This document shows, one piece after another, positions 16,783 through 24,781 of a stretch of DNA of 64,000 bases. Positions within the stretch are counted from its first letter, which is position 1. The number at the start of each line of letters is the position of its first letter. Source of the stretch: Microbacterium sp. lyk4-40-TSB-66 (GTDB lineage: Bacteria > Actinomycetota > Actinomycetes > Actinomycetales > Microbacteriaceae). A program made the translations under genes and the position numbers. The stretch is taken from positions 496,001 through 560,000 of the forward strand of contig NZ_JARVRW010000003.1 in assembly GCF_030209475.1 (NCBI RefSeq), written 5' to 3'. The notes beneath the pieces are model-generated. The model ran no database searches. It had not been told where the DNA came from and saw only the letters and a program-made list of their open reading frames with translations.

Positions 16783-17678
16783 CCCTCAGCAGCGAGACGC
16801 TCTCCACCCGCGCCATCACCACCGGTGACATCGAGGGCAAGGGTCGGCGTCCTCGACCGCGGCGCCGCATCGTGGGCGTGACGGGCCTGCTCCTCGGCAT
16901 CCTGTGCTTCCTCATGCTGAGCCCGTTCGTCTGGATGATGCTGTCGGTGACGAAGCCGACGGACGTCGCCTTCGCCAATCCGCCGGTCCTCTCGGGCTAC
17001 GAGCCGACGCTGAAGGCCTTCGTCGACCTCTGGGAGACGACGTACTTCGCCGACTACCTCGTCAACACGCTGGCCGTCGCGGTCATCTCCACGTTGCTCG
17101 CCCTCATCATCGGCATCCCCGCGGCCTACGCGCTCTCGCGCTTCCCGAGCTACATCTCGGCGCTTCTGCTCGTGCTCGCCCTGATCTTCCGCGCCCTGCC
17201 GCGCTTCGCCGTGGTGCTCCCGATGTACGACATCAGTCGCGCGCTCGGCATCTACGACACCCAGTTCGCCCTGGCGATCGCGCTCGTGGCGATCAACCAA
17301 CCGTTCACGATCTGGCTGCTGCGCAACTTCTTCGCCGAGATCCCCCGCGAGCTCGACGAGGCGGCGATGATCGACGGCTGCACGCGCATCGGCATGCTGC
17401 GTCGCGTCATGATCCCGCTCATGGGGCCCGGCATCCTCACCGCCGGCATCTTCGTCTTCCTGTTCGCGTTCCAGGAGTACCTCACCGCGCTCGTCCTCAC
17501 GGACACGTCGTCCAAGACGGTGCCGGTGTTCATCGCGACCCAGCTGGGGCAGACGCTGCCGATGCTCCAACAGGCCGGGGCGGCGTCGATGCTCCTCACG
17601 ATCCCGGTCGTGGTCATCGCCTTCATCGCCCAGAAGTATCTCGTCGCGGGGCTCAGCGACGGCGCCGTCAAGGGGTGA
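16779..17678 (+). CDS. ABC transporter permease, MalG-like
   Basis: A 299-residue second permease of the CUT1 importer. It starts at ATG 16779, overlapping the previous stop by 4 bp. A basic N-terminal extension (~1-33) precedes six hydrophobic segments; the EAA loop reads ELDEAAMIDGCTRIGMLRRVMIPL. The C-terminus ends near the usual GLSDGAVKG, standard for MalG-type proteins. It forms a heterodimer with the preceding permease. Its stop overlaps the start of the alpha/beta hydrolase by 4 bp, tying the hydrolase to transport. Confidence 0.9.
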   Translation: MTLSSETLSTRAITTGDIEGKGRRPRPRRRIVGVTGLLLGILCFLMLSPFVWMMLSVTKPTDVAFANPPVLSGYEPTLKAFVDLWETTYFADYLVNTLAVAVISTLLALIIGIPAAYALSRFPSYISALLLVLALIFRALPRFAVVLPMYDISRALGIYDTQFALAIALVAINQPFTIWLLRNFFAEIPRELDEAAMIDGCTRIGMLRRVMIPLMGPGILTAGIFVFLFAFQEYLTALVLTDTSSKTVPVFIATQLGQTLPMLQQAGAASMLLTIPVVVIAFIAQKYLVAGLSDGAVKG

Positions 17679-18418
17679 GTGTGCCCGCCGGGCCGTTCGT
17701 CCTGCTGGCGGGGATGAACTGCACGTCCGACCTGTGGACGGGATGCGGGCTCGACCACGCGCTCACCCCCGCGGTGGATGCCGACGATCTCGACGCCCAG
17801 GTCGACCGCCTGCTGAGGGAGCTGCCGCCCGCCTTCGTGATCGGTGGCCTGTCGCTCGGTGCGATCGTGGCGATGGCGGTGACCGTGCGCGCGCCGGAGC
17901 GGGTGCTCGGCCTCTGCGTCACGGCGACGAACGCGAAGGCCCCCACACCGGCGCAGCGCGCGGGATGGGCGGGATGGCGGGACCGCCTGTCGGCGGGCGA
18001 GACGCCGGCCGGACTCCAGAGCGAGATCCTGCCCCTGCTCCTCTCGGAACGCGTCCGCGCGACGCGGCCCGATCTGGTGGAGCGCACGCTGCGGATGGCG
18101 GAGCAGACCCCGGATGCCACGCTCGCGGCGCAGCTGCGCCTGCAGGCGACGCGTGTCGACCTGCTGCCGCGGCTCCGCGCGGTGCGCGTGCCGTCGCTCG
18201 TGATCGCCGGACGCGACGACGCACTGTGCCCGCCGGGCTTCCACGACGAGATCGCGACGGCCCTCGCGGGGTCACGGCTCGAGCAGCTCGATGCCGGGCA
18301 CCTCGTGCCCCTCGAGCGGCCCGCCGCGTTCGGCGCCCTCGTACGCGGCTGGTTCGCCGGTCTGGATGCTGTGCCGCGCGACGATCAGCCGCGCTCGGGC
18401 CGCGTCGCTGCCTCGTGA
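17675..18418 (+). CDS. Alpha/beta-fold hydrolase
   Basis: A 247-residue cytoplasmic hydrolase. GTG 17675 overlaps the permease stop (GTGA); a second GTG at 17681 is an alternative. The nucleophile elbow is GLSLG (GxSxG), the acid is probably Asp in AGRDDALCP, and the histidine lies in DAGHLVPLE, completing the triad. The region between is a short helical cap with PTPAQRAGW. It is the last gene of the transporter operon, so it probably acts on the imported compound, for example as an esterase or lactonase (inference). It ends facing the convergent aldolase gene across 133 bp in which I see no clear hairpin. Confidence 0.82.
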   Translation: MSVPAGPFVLLAGMNCTSDLWTGCGLDHALTPAVDADDLDAQVDRLLRELPPAFVIGGLSLGAIVAMAVTVRAPERVLGLCVTATNAKAPTPAQRAGWAGWRDRLSAGETPAGLQSEILPLLLSERVRATRPDLVERTLRMAEQTPDATLAAQLRLQATRVDLLPRLRAVRVPSLVIAGRDDALCPPGFHDEIATALAGSRLEQLDAGHLVPLERPAAFGALVRGWFAGLDAVPRDDQPRSGRVAAS

Positions 18419-18551
18419 GTGCGCCGCGCCCCACCTGAGACCCGGGCGGAGCCGCGTGCGGGTGTCGTCGCGGGGCGCGGAGCCCGCGTCGCCGTGTGCG
18501 GGCGGTGCGCGGGCCCGGCTGCCTTCGGCGCGCGATGGCGCTCGCGGCGGT

Positions 18552-19319
18552 TCAGTCGCCGGCGCCGCGCAGGCCGCGCAGGTGCGCCATGAGCGACGAC
18601 GCGAGGTTGTAGACCACGAGCCGTGCGCCGTCGTCGAAGGCGGCGGAGGCCGAGGCTGCGGTCCCCACGATGTCCATGCGCATCTTGCCCGTGGCGGCCA
18701 CCGCCCGATTCACGATCGCGGTCGCCTCGGCGACCGGCGGGTCGCCGGGTCCGGAGGACGCGGCGAGGTCGGCCGGGCCGATCATGATCCCGTCGAGGCC
18801 CGGGGTGTCCGCGATGGCGTGGGCCGCCGCGACGCCCGTGGGCGATTCGATCATCGCGAGCACGAGGGTGTTGTCCCGATACCAGTCGCGATGGTCGCCG
18901 GGAGGCGTCTCGCCGAAGAACCCGGCGCGGCTGTAGGTGGCGAAACCTCGGGTGCCGAGCGGGGGGTAGTGCGCCGCGGCGACCACCGCGGCCGCCGCCT
19001 CGGCATCGTCGACGTGGGGGACGAGCACGCCCTGCGCGCCCTGATCGAGCGCGCGGAGCACCATTCCGGGGTCGTCCTCGCCCACCCGGACGATGACGGG
19101 AACGCCGTGCAGGCCCGCCACCGCGATGTGCTGACGGAGGGCGATGACGTCGGCGGGGCCGTGCTCGGCGTCGATCAGCACGAAGTCGAAGCCGGCGACG
19201 GCGAGCATCTCGACGAGCTCCTCGCCCGGCATGCGCAGGAGCGCGCCGATGAGACGCTCACCCGCCTCCGCCCGGGCGCGGAGGGATGCCGGGCGCGGCG
19301 GGCGAGGCGACGCGCTCAC
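18552..19319 (-). CDS. HpaI/HpcH-type aldolase
   Basis: A 255-residue class II pyruvate-type aldolase of the HpaI/HpcH family, which cleaves 2-keto-3-deoxy acids to pyruvate (or a ketoacid) and an aldehyde using a divalent metal. Motifs present: DFVLIDAEHGPAD near residue 45, LVPHVDDAEAA, the RGF stretch after YPPLGTRG, AMIESPTGV with a metal-ligand Glu, and GIMIGPADLAASSG with a metal-ligand Asp. The GTG start at 19319 overlaps the stop of the SDR gene (GTGA), so it ends the hisD-like/SDR/aldolase operon. Its natural substrate is probably a 2-keto-3-deoxy acid made in this pathway (inference). Confidence 0.88.
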   Translation of the reverse strand: MSASPRPPRPASLRARAEAGERLIGALLRMPGEELVEMLAVAGFDFVLIDAEHGPADVIALRQHIAVAGLHGVPVIVRVGEDDPGMVLRALDQGAQGVLVPHVDDAEAAAAVVAAAHYPPLGTRGFATYSRAGFFGETPPGDHRDWYRDNTLVLAMIESPTGVAAAHAIADTPGLDGIMIGPADLAASSGPGDPPVAEATAIVNRAVAATGKMRMDIVGTAASASAAFDDGARLVVYNLASSLMAHLRGLRGAGD

Positions 19320-20074
19320 GCGATCATCCCCGCCGACAGGTCGACGTCGGCTCCGCACATGCCCGGCATGGAGAGCATCGCCCGCACGGCGGCGCCGACC
19401 TCGTCCTCGGTGATCATGCGTCCCAGGGCCGCGCGCGACACGAAGGCGGTCTCGGCATCCGCGACGCTCTTTCCGGAGCGTTCCGCTTCGAGCCGGAAGT
19501 TGCGCGACATGCGTTCTCCGGCGACGGGCCCGGGCGACAGGGTGTTGACGTTCACGCCGGCGGGTCCCACCTCGAACGCGAGCGTCGCGGTGAGTCCCAG
19601 GACCGCCATCTTCGACGCGGTGTACGGGGTGCGGTGCGCCAGGGGCCGTTTGCCCGAGACGGAGGCGATGTTGACGACGTCGCCGCGACCCCGTTCGACC
19701 ATCGCCGGCAGGAACGCCCGGCACAGCAGGAAGGTCCCTCGCACGTTGACGGCGAACACCTCGTCCCACTCGGCGACGCCGATGTCGGTGAGGGCGGCGA
19801 CGGGGCCGGCGATCCCGGCGTTGTTGACCAGGATCGAGACCTCGGTGTCGGCCAGTTCGTCGCGCAGGCGTGCGACCGACGCCTCGTCGGCGACGTCGCA
19901 GACGAGGGCGCGGGCGGAGCCGGGCAGCCCGGCCGCGACGGCATCGAGTTTGCGCCTGTCGCGACCGACGACGACGAGGTCGGCTCCGGCACGCGACAAC
20001 GCCCGGGCGATGGCCGCACCGAGACCGCTCCCGCCGCCGGTGACCAGTGCCGTCCGCCCACCGAGCTCGGTCAT
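19316..20074 (-). CDS. Short-chain dehydrogenase/reductase
   Basis: A 252-residue classical SDR with a cofactor motif TGGGSGLG at the N-terminus, NNAG at ~90, a catalytic Ser in NIASVSGKRP, and YTASK (Tyr and Lys) at ~150. The C-terminal LSAGMIA is typical of 3-oxoacyl-ACP-reductase-like members. Acidic DV motifs after strand 3 (LVCDVADE) are present, and the segment after strand 2 reads VVGRDRRK, which favours NADP(H). It is coupled by 4-bp overlaps to both the hisD-like gene upstream and the aldolase downstream. It probably oxidises a secondary alcohol of the imported substrate. Confidence 0.88.
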   Translation of the reverse strand: MTELGGRTALVTGGGSGLGAAIARALSRAGADLVVVGRDRRKLDAVAAGLPGSARALVCDVADEASVARLRDELADTEVSILVNNAGIAGPVAALTDIGVAEWDEVFAVNVRGTFLLCRAFLPAMVERGRGDVVNIASVSGKRPLAHRTPYTASKMAVLGLTATLAFEVGPAGVNVNTLSPGPVAGERMSRNFRLEAERSGKSVADAETAFVSRAALGRMITEDEVGAAVRAMLSMPGMCGADVDLSAGMIA

Positions 20075-21387
20075 CGGGCGCCCGCCCGGCTCTCCTCGAT
20101 CCAGGGGAACGTCGCGCCGCCGTGGCGCCAGGCGCGCGCGTCACCCGAACGGGCGTGCCCTTCGAACAGCTCCACGCGCGCGGCGCGGCCGCAGACCTCG
20201 CCGAGCATCGCCGACGAGGCGGGGTCGGTGATCTCCTGATACGTGATCGTGCGCAGGTACTTGCCCACCCACAGGCCGCCCGTGTAGCGCGCGGCGCCGA
20301 GGGTCGGCAGCACGTGGTTGGTGCCGATGACCTTGTCGCCGTACGACACGCAGGTGTTCTCGCCGAGGAAGAGGGCGCCGTAGTCGTGCATCTTCTCGAG
20401 GGCGGCGCGGGGGTCGTTCGTGAAGATCTGCACGTGCTCGAAGGCGAAAGCGTCGGCGAGGGCGTAGGCCTCGTCGAGGTCGTCGACCACGATCACCTGG
20501 CCCCAATCGCGCCACGCGGGCTCCGCGTAGTCGCGCGTCGACATGCCGGGGAGGATCTCCTCGACCAGTTGCATCACGCGCTCACCGAGTGCGCGCGAGG
20601 TCGTGATGAGGACGGCCGGCGACTCGGGTCCGTGCTCCGCCTGCGACAGCAGGTCGACGGCCGTGAGGAACGGATCGGCATCGTCGTCGGCGACGATCAG
20701 GATCTCGGTGGGACCGGCGAACAGGTCGATGCCCACCTCGCCGAACAGCTGCCGCTTCGCCTCGGCGACGTAGGCGTTGCCGGGGCCGGCGATCATGTTG
20801 ACGGGGGCGATGCTCTCGGTTCCGACGGCCATCGCGGTGACCGCCTGCACGCCGCCGAGGATGTAGATCTCGTCGGCTCCGGCGAGCTTCATCGCCGCGA
20901 CCGTGGCCGCGGGGATCTCGCCGCGGATCGGCGGGGTGCACGCGACGACGCGGGGGACTCCGGCGACCTTCGCCGTGATGATCGTCATGTGCGCGGAGGC
21001 GGTCAACGGATACTTGCCGCCGGGGATGTATGCGCCGGCGGCTCGGACGGGGACGTGCTTCTGACCGAGGTGGACGCCCGGCAGCGTCTCGACCTCGATG
21101 TCGATGAGGGAGTCGCGCTGCGCCTGAGCGAATCGGCGCACCTGATCCTGCACGAAGCGGATGTCGTCGATCACCTGGGGTGCGAGGGTCGCCATGATCC
21201 GCTCGACTTCCGCGTCGTCGAGCCGGAAGGGCCCGTCCCACCGGTCGAACTTCGAGGCGTATCGGCGCACGGCGTCGTCGCCGTGTTCGCGGATGTCGTC
21301 GATGATCGTGCCGACAGTCGCCGCGACGTCGCTCTGCGCGGTGTCGGTGAACGACTTGGTGGGCGCCTTCTTCAGGTACAGGGGCAT
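20071..21387 (-). CDS. HisD-family dehydrogenase (not histidine biosynthesis), copy 1
   Basis: A 438-residue NAD-dependent alcohol dehydrogenase of the histidinol dehydrogenase superfamily. The start is placed at ATG 21387 because AAGGA lies 7 nt upstream; the longer reading would begin inside operator 2. HisD signature residues are kept: QAEHG (zinc Gln and His), FEHVQIF (Glu-His catalytic pair), YGDKVIGTNHVLPT (zinc Asp) and a C-terminal FEGHAR histidine. No his genes are nearby. Relatives in catabolic clusters include sulfopropanediol dehydrogenase HpsN, which oxidises a primary alcohol to a carboxylate. Here it heads an operon with an SDR and an aldolase. Substrate unknown. Confidence 0.85.
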   Translation of the reverse strand: MPLYLKKAPTKSFTDTAQSDVAATVGTIIDDIREHGDDAVRRYASKFDRWDGPFRLDDAEVERIMATLAPQVIDDIRFVQDQVRRFAQAQRDSLIDIEVETLPGVHLGQKHVPVRAAGAYIPGGKYPLTASAHMTIITAKVAGVPRVVACTPPIRGEIPAATVAAMKLAGADEIYILGGVQAVTAMAVGTESIAPVNMIAGPGNAYVAEAKRQLFGEVGIDLFAGPTEILIVADDDADPFLTAVDLLSQAEHGPESPAVLITTSRALGERVMQLVEEILPGMSTRDYAEPAWRDWGQVIVVDDLDEAYALADAFAFEHVQIFTNDPRAALEKMHDYGALFLGENTCVSYGDKVIGTNHVLPTLGAARYTGGLWVGKYLRTITYQEITDPASSAMLGEVCGRAARVELFEGHARSGDARAWRHGGATFPWIEESRAGAR

Positions 21388-21403
21388 CATCGCTTCCTTT
21401 GCT

Positions 21404-21417
21404 TGCATACGTATGCT
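21404..21417 (-). promoter_or_regulatory. TGCATACG-type operator 2 (HisD-like operon)
   Basis: TGCATACGTATGCT contains the perfect 12-bp palindrome GCATACGTATGC at 21405-21416, the best-conserved of the four sites. It lies 16 bp upstream of the dehydrogenase start. Confidence 0.68.
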
Positions 21418-21428
21418 GTCATCATGAC

Positions 21429-21438
21429 TGCGTATGCA
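21429..21438. promoter_or_regulatory. TGCATACG-type operator 3 (lacI side)
   Basis: On the complement this reads TGCATACGCA, identical to the first ten bases of operator 4. It is 25 bp from operator 2 in the divergent hisD-like/lacI region, suggesting paired binding and autoregulation of the LacI gene. Confidence 0.55.
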
Positions 21439-21496
21439 TGCGAGGTCAACCTTTCGCTAGACTTCGACCCTCAGCACCCGATCGCCAGGGGGGTCC

Positions 21497-22495
21497 ATGG
21501 CCGTCACGAGCAGAGACGTCGCTCGACTGGCCGGCGTCTCGCAACCCACCGTGTCACGGGCCCTCCGCGACGATCCGCGCGTATCGGAGGAGACGAAGAA
21601 GCGCGTCCGCGACGCGGCCCTGCTGCTCGGCTACGTCCCGAGTGAGGCGGGGCGCGCCCTGTCCTCCGGGCGGACGCGTCGGATCGGTCTGCTCGTGACC
21701 GACCTCGAGAACCAGTTCTACGCCCACATCATCGCGCCCCTCCATCGCGAGCTCGAGTCCTGCGGGTACCAGCTGGTTCTCCATACCGAGACGACCGACG
21801 AGTCCGTCGCCGAGCGCCTCATCGCCAACGGCCTCGACGGCGTCATCCTCGCCACCACGACGGTGGAGTCGGTCGTGCCCCTTCGCCTCCGCGACCGGGG
21901 GCTGCCGTTCGTCTACTTCAACCGCACGGCGGCGCTGGTCGACGCGGATGCCACGGTCGTCGCTCCCGCGGCGGGATTCGAGGTCGCCGTCGATCGCGCG
22001 CTGGCGCTCGGCCATCGGCGCATCGGGGCCGTCCTCGGCCCGCAGAACACCAGCACGGGGCGTTCGCGAGAGGTGGCGCTGCGAGCGGCGCTGGCCGCGA
22101 AGGGCATCTCGCTGGACGCCGAGGTCGTGCGCCACGGCCCCTTCGACACGGCGGCCGGAGACGCCGCGACCGCCGAGTTGCTGGCCCTGACCGATCCGCC
22201 GACCCTCGTCTTCTGCGGCAACGACGTCATGGCCTACGGCGCGCTGAACGCGGCTCGTCGGGCCGGCGCCTCGGTGCCCGACGACATCTCGATCATCGGC
22301 TTCGACGATCTGCCCCCGGCATCCTGGCCCATCCTCGAGCTGTCCACGATCGCCTACGACTACGTGCAGATGGCCCGCGAGGCGGGTCGGCTCATGGTCG
22401 AGCGCATCGAGGAACGCCCGCAGGAGTTCGCGCACGTCGAGTTCGCGACGACGTTCGTGGAACGGCGGACGCTGAGCGCACCGCGCGCCCGCTGA
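21497..22495 (+). CDS. LacI-family repressor of the catabolic locus
   Basis: A 332-residue regulator starting at ATG 21497 after a G-rich SD. The N-terminal helix-turn-helix is classical (SRDVARLAGVSQPTVSRALRDD), followed by the hinge helix (PSEAGRALSSGRT) and a periplasmic-binding-like effector domain with the usual GLLVTDLENQFYA and ISIIGFDDLPPA. It is divergent from the hisD-like operon and upstream of the NTF2/bicupin operon. Operators 2 and 3 lie in its own promoter region, and operators 1 and 4 in front of the transporter and NTF2 genes. It is the natural candidate to bind TGCATACGYATRCA-like sites (inference). Confidence 0.9.
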   Translation: MAVTSRDVARLAGVSQPTVSRALRDDPRVSEETKKRVRDAALLLGYVPSEAGRALSSGRTRRIGLLVTDLENQFYAHIIAPLHRELESCGYQLVLHTETTDESVAERLIANGLDGVILATTTVESVVPLRLRDRGLPFVYFNRTAALVDADATVVAPAAGFEVAVDRALALGHRRIGAVLGPQNTSTGRSREVALRAALAAKGISLDAEVVRHGPFDTAAGDAATAELLALTDPPTLVFCGNDVMAYGALNAARRAGASVPDDISIIGFDDLPPASWPILELSTIAYDYVQMAREAGRLMVERIEERPQEFAHVEFATTFVERRTLSAPRAR

Positions 22496-22544
22496 GGCCG
22501 CGACCCGGCTCTTCCCGCGGCGGGCGATGCTTGCGTCCGTGTTG

Positions 22545-22558
22545 TGCATACGCATACA
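22545..22558 (+). promoter_or_regulatory. TGCATACG-type operator 4 (NTF2/bicupin operon)
   Basis: TGCATACGCATACA lies 55 bp before the GTG of the NTF2-like gene and ~50 bp after the lacI stop. It shares the TGCATACG half-site with operators 1-3. Confidence 0.62.
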
Positions 22559-22613
22559 CTGCCGACATCGCCCCGCGCGTCCCTCGCGACGCCGCAACCC
22601 GAAGGAGCCCAGA

Positions 22614-23594
22614 GTGCCTCTCGACCCGGTCGCCTACCAGCCGTATGCGGATCCCGACGACTTCATCCGCGAGGTGACGGACCTGATCTGGGTGGACCGG
22701 TCGATCAGCTTCATCCGCGACAACTACGAGCCCGACTCGATCGTCCACGGCGCGTACGGAACCTCGACGACCCGCGACGAGGTCATCGAAGGCACGCTGA
22801 TGCGCATCTCCGCCACCCCCGACCGCACCGGCCAGGCCGAGGACGTCATCTGGGAGGCGCGCGGCGACGACGCCTTCCTCAGCTCGCACCTCGTCCTCTC
22901 GGGGCACCTGCAGTCGTCCGAGTACAGCCGCACCATCGCCAACTGCCTCTACCGTCGGGGTCGCATGGTCGAGGAATGGGTCGTGCGCGACACCCTCGCG
23001 GGGGCCCTCGTGCTGCAGAGCGACCTCGACGAACTGGCGAGGGCGCAGGCGTTCCGCGGCTACACCGGCACGTGGACCGAACCGGCGCCGGCCGATCCCA
23101 TCGCCGTGGGCGACTCCGGCCCCCGCCCCGACGAGTACCGCTCCGAGGTGGAACGCGTCGTCGAGATGATCGAGACGGTGTGGAACGACCGCGACCTGCA
23201 GAAGGTCGAGACCTTCTTCCATCGCGACCTCGTCCTGCTCACGGTGGGCAACCGCCTCGTCATCCGCCCCGAGGGCTACCGTCGCGCCCTCCTCCGCTTC
23301 CTGGAGTCGTTCCCGTCGGGACGCTTCCAGATCCGCGACATCCAGACCAACTACGACGTGCGCTACGCGGGCCTGCGGGTGGCGGTGACGTGGAAGTTCG
23401 TCGGCGACTACAACGGCGTCGCGAACTACGGCCCCCTGACGGGGCACCCCGTCGACGTGCTGGGCATCTCGCAGTTCACCTTCCACCAGGGCTCCCTCGT
23501 CAAAGAGGTGCGGTTGTGGGACGACATCGCGCTGCGCGCGCAGATCGCCGGAATGCGGGGCGACGAGCCCGTCGTCCTCGGAAACATCTACTGA
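22614..23594 (+). CDS. Double NTF2/SnoaL-like domain protein
   Basis: A 326-residue protein starting at GTG 22614 with GAAGGAG at 22601-22607. It contains two copies of a cone-shaped NTF2/SnoaL-like fold. Copy 1 (~10-150) has DFIREVTDLIWVDRSISFIRDNY and copy 2 (~175-315) has VVEMIETVWNDRDLQKVETFF, each ending with a strand-rich half. Single NTF2-like domains serve as dehydratases, isomerases, cyclases or small-molecule binders; the tandem form is less common. No catalytic pair could be assigned with certainty. It begins the operon NTF2-bicupin-nitrilase under operator 4. Possible role: dehydration or isomerisation of a pathway intermediate (inference). Confidence 0.75.
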   Translation: MPLDPVAYQPYADPDDFIREVTDLIWVDRSISFIRDNYEPDSIVHGAYGTSTTRDEVIEGTLMRISATPDRTGQAEDVIWEARGDDAFLSSHLVLSGHLQSSEYSRTIANCLYRRGRMVEEWVVRDTLAGALVLQSDLDELARAQAFRGYTGTWTEPAPADPIAVGDSGPRPDEYRSEVERVVEMIETVWNDRDLQKVETFFHRDLVLLTVGNRLVIRPEGYRRALLRFLESFPSGRFQIRDIQTNYDVRYAGLRVAVTWKFVGDYNGVANYGPLTGHPVDVLGISQFTFHQGSLVKEVRLWDDIALRAQIAGMRGDEPVVLGNIY

Positions 23595-23614
23595 TCCAAC
23601 GAAGGAAGAAGAAA

Positions 23615-24781
23615 ATGAGCACGGACCACCTGAGCCACGACGTCGTCGTCGACGGGGCCGAGATCGAACGGCGCACCATCCGCAAGACCGACTGGGCGCC
23701 GCACAACGCCGCCTTCATCGACTGCCGCACCCCCGGCTCCGACCGCAAGCAGAACTACGCCTTCATCGGTGGAGGGGTCTCGCAGAACGCCGGCCAGGTC
23801 ATCAACCTGACCGAGGAGCACGGCTTCAACACCGGCGCCGCCGGCATGCCCAACGGGATCTCGAACAACCTGCACCTCCACTTCACCGCCGAGGTCTTCG
23901 TCAATCTGGGTGGCGAGTTCCGCCTGCGTTGGGGGATCGACGGCAAGCAGGGCGAATACGTCAGCACCGACGGCGACATCATCTCGATCCCCACATGGAT
24001 CTTCCGCGGCTTCACCAATGAGGGTCCCGACGACGGCATCCTGTGGACCGTCCTCGGACGCGACGTCACCGGAGGCATCATCTGGGGACCGTCGGTGCTG
24101 AAGGAGGCGGAGTCGTACGGTCTCCACCTCACGGCCGACAACCAGCTCATCGACACCGTCGCCGGCGACGAGCTGCCCGAGGGCGCCGCCCTCATCAAGC
24201 CCATCCAGCAGCGCTACATCGACGGGCTCACCCCGTTCACCGTCGAGCAGATGCGAGAGCGCGTCATCCAGCCGGGTGACCGCGTCTACAGCGACAACGC
24301 CCTCCTGTGCGCGAGCCTGCCGGGCGGGGCCGCCGAGCTGAGTCTCGCGATCGGATACGGCATGACCGAGGACCGCCGTCAGGTCCCCCGCATCCACGAG
24401 CCGCACTCCTTCAACATGGCGTGGGTGCGTGCCGCGGCCGACGAGGGACTGCTCCGTCACCGCCACGACAAGAACCAGGCGGTGCTGGTCAAGAGCGGCC
24501 GGTGGGCGGTCACCCTGAACGGCGACCCCTCCACCACGGTCGAACTCGACCCGTCCGACTCGTTCTCGGTGCCGGCCGGCGCCTGGCGCGCGTTCCGCTG
24601 CATCGACGGCGGCGAGACCGGCAAGGGCGAGCTGCTCGTCATCAACTCCGGTGACGACCGCGTCTACCTGGAGTGGGCCCCCGAGGTCGTCGACGCCGCC
24701 CGCGACGCCGACTGGATGCTGGACCCCAACGGCTACCTCGCGCCCGTGGGCGTGATGGTGACGGCGACGGAGGACGACTGA
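23615..24781 (+). CDS. Bicupin protein of unknown function
   Basis: A 388-residue protein with a strong GAAGGAAGAAG leader and ATG 23615. It has two cupin barrels. The first (~70-170) has NNLHLHFTAEVF (HxHxxxxE metal motif) and a closing GDIISIPTWIFRGF strand pair. The second (~260-360) has LLRHRHDKNQAVLVKSG and FSVPAGAWRAF. Both barrels therefore seem able to bind metal. Length and layout resemble two-domain dioxygenase or lyase/isomerase bicupins, but I do not recognise a named family. It lies 20 bp after the NTF2 gene and overlaps the nitrilase gene by 4 bp, so it is firmly part of the pathway. Confidence 0.75.
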   Translation: MSTDHLSHDVVVDGAEIERRTIRKTDWAPHNAAFIDCRTPGSDRKQNYAFIGGGVSQNAGQVINLTEEHGFNTGAAGMPNGISNNLHLHFTAEVFVNLGGEFRLRWGIDGKQGEYVSTDGDIISIPTWIFRGFTNEGPDDGILWTVLGRDVTGGIIWGPSVLKEAESYGLHLTADNQLIDTVAGDELPEGAALIKPIQQRYIDGLTPFTVEQMRERVIQPGDRVYSDNALLCASLPGGAAELSLAIGYGMTEDRRQVPRIHEPHSFNMAWVRAAADEGLLRHRHDKNQAVLVKSGRWAVTLNGDPSTTVELDPSDSFSVPAGAWRAFRCIDGGETGKGELLVINSGDDRVYLEWAPEVVDAARDADWMLDPNGYLAPVGVMVTATEDD

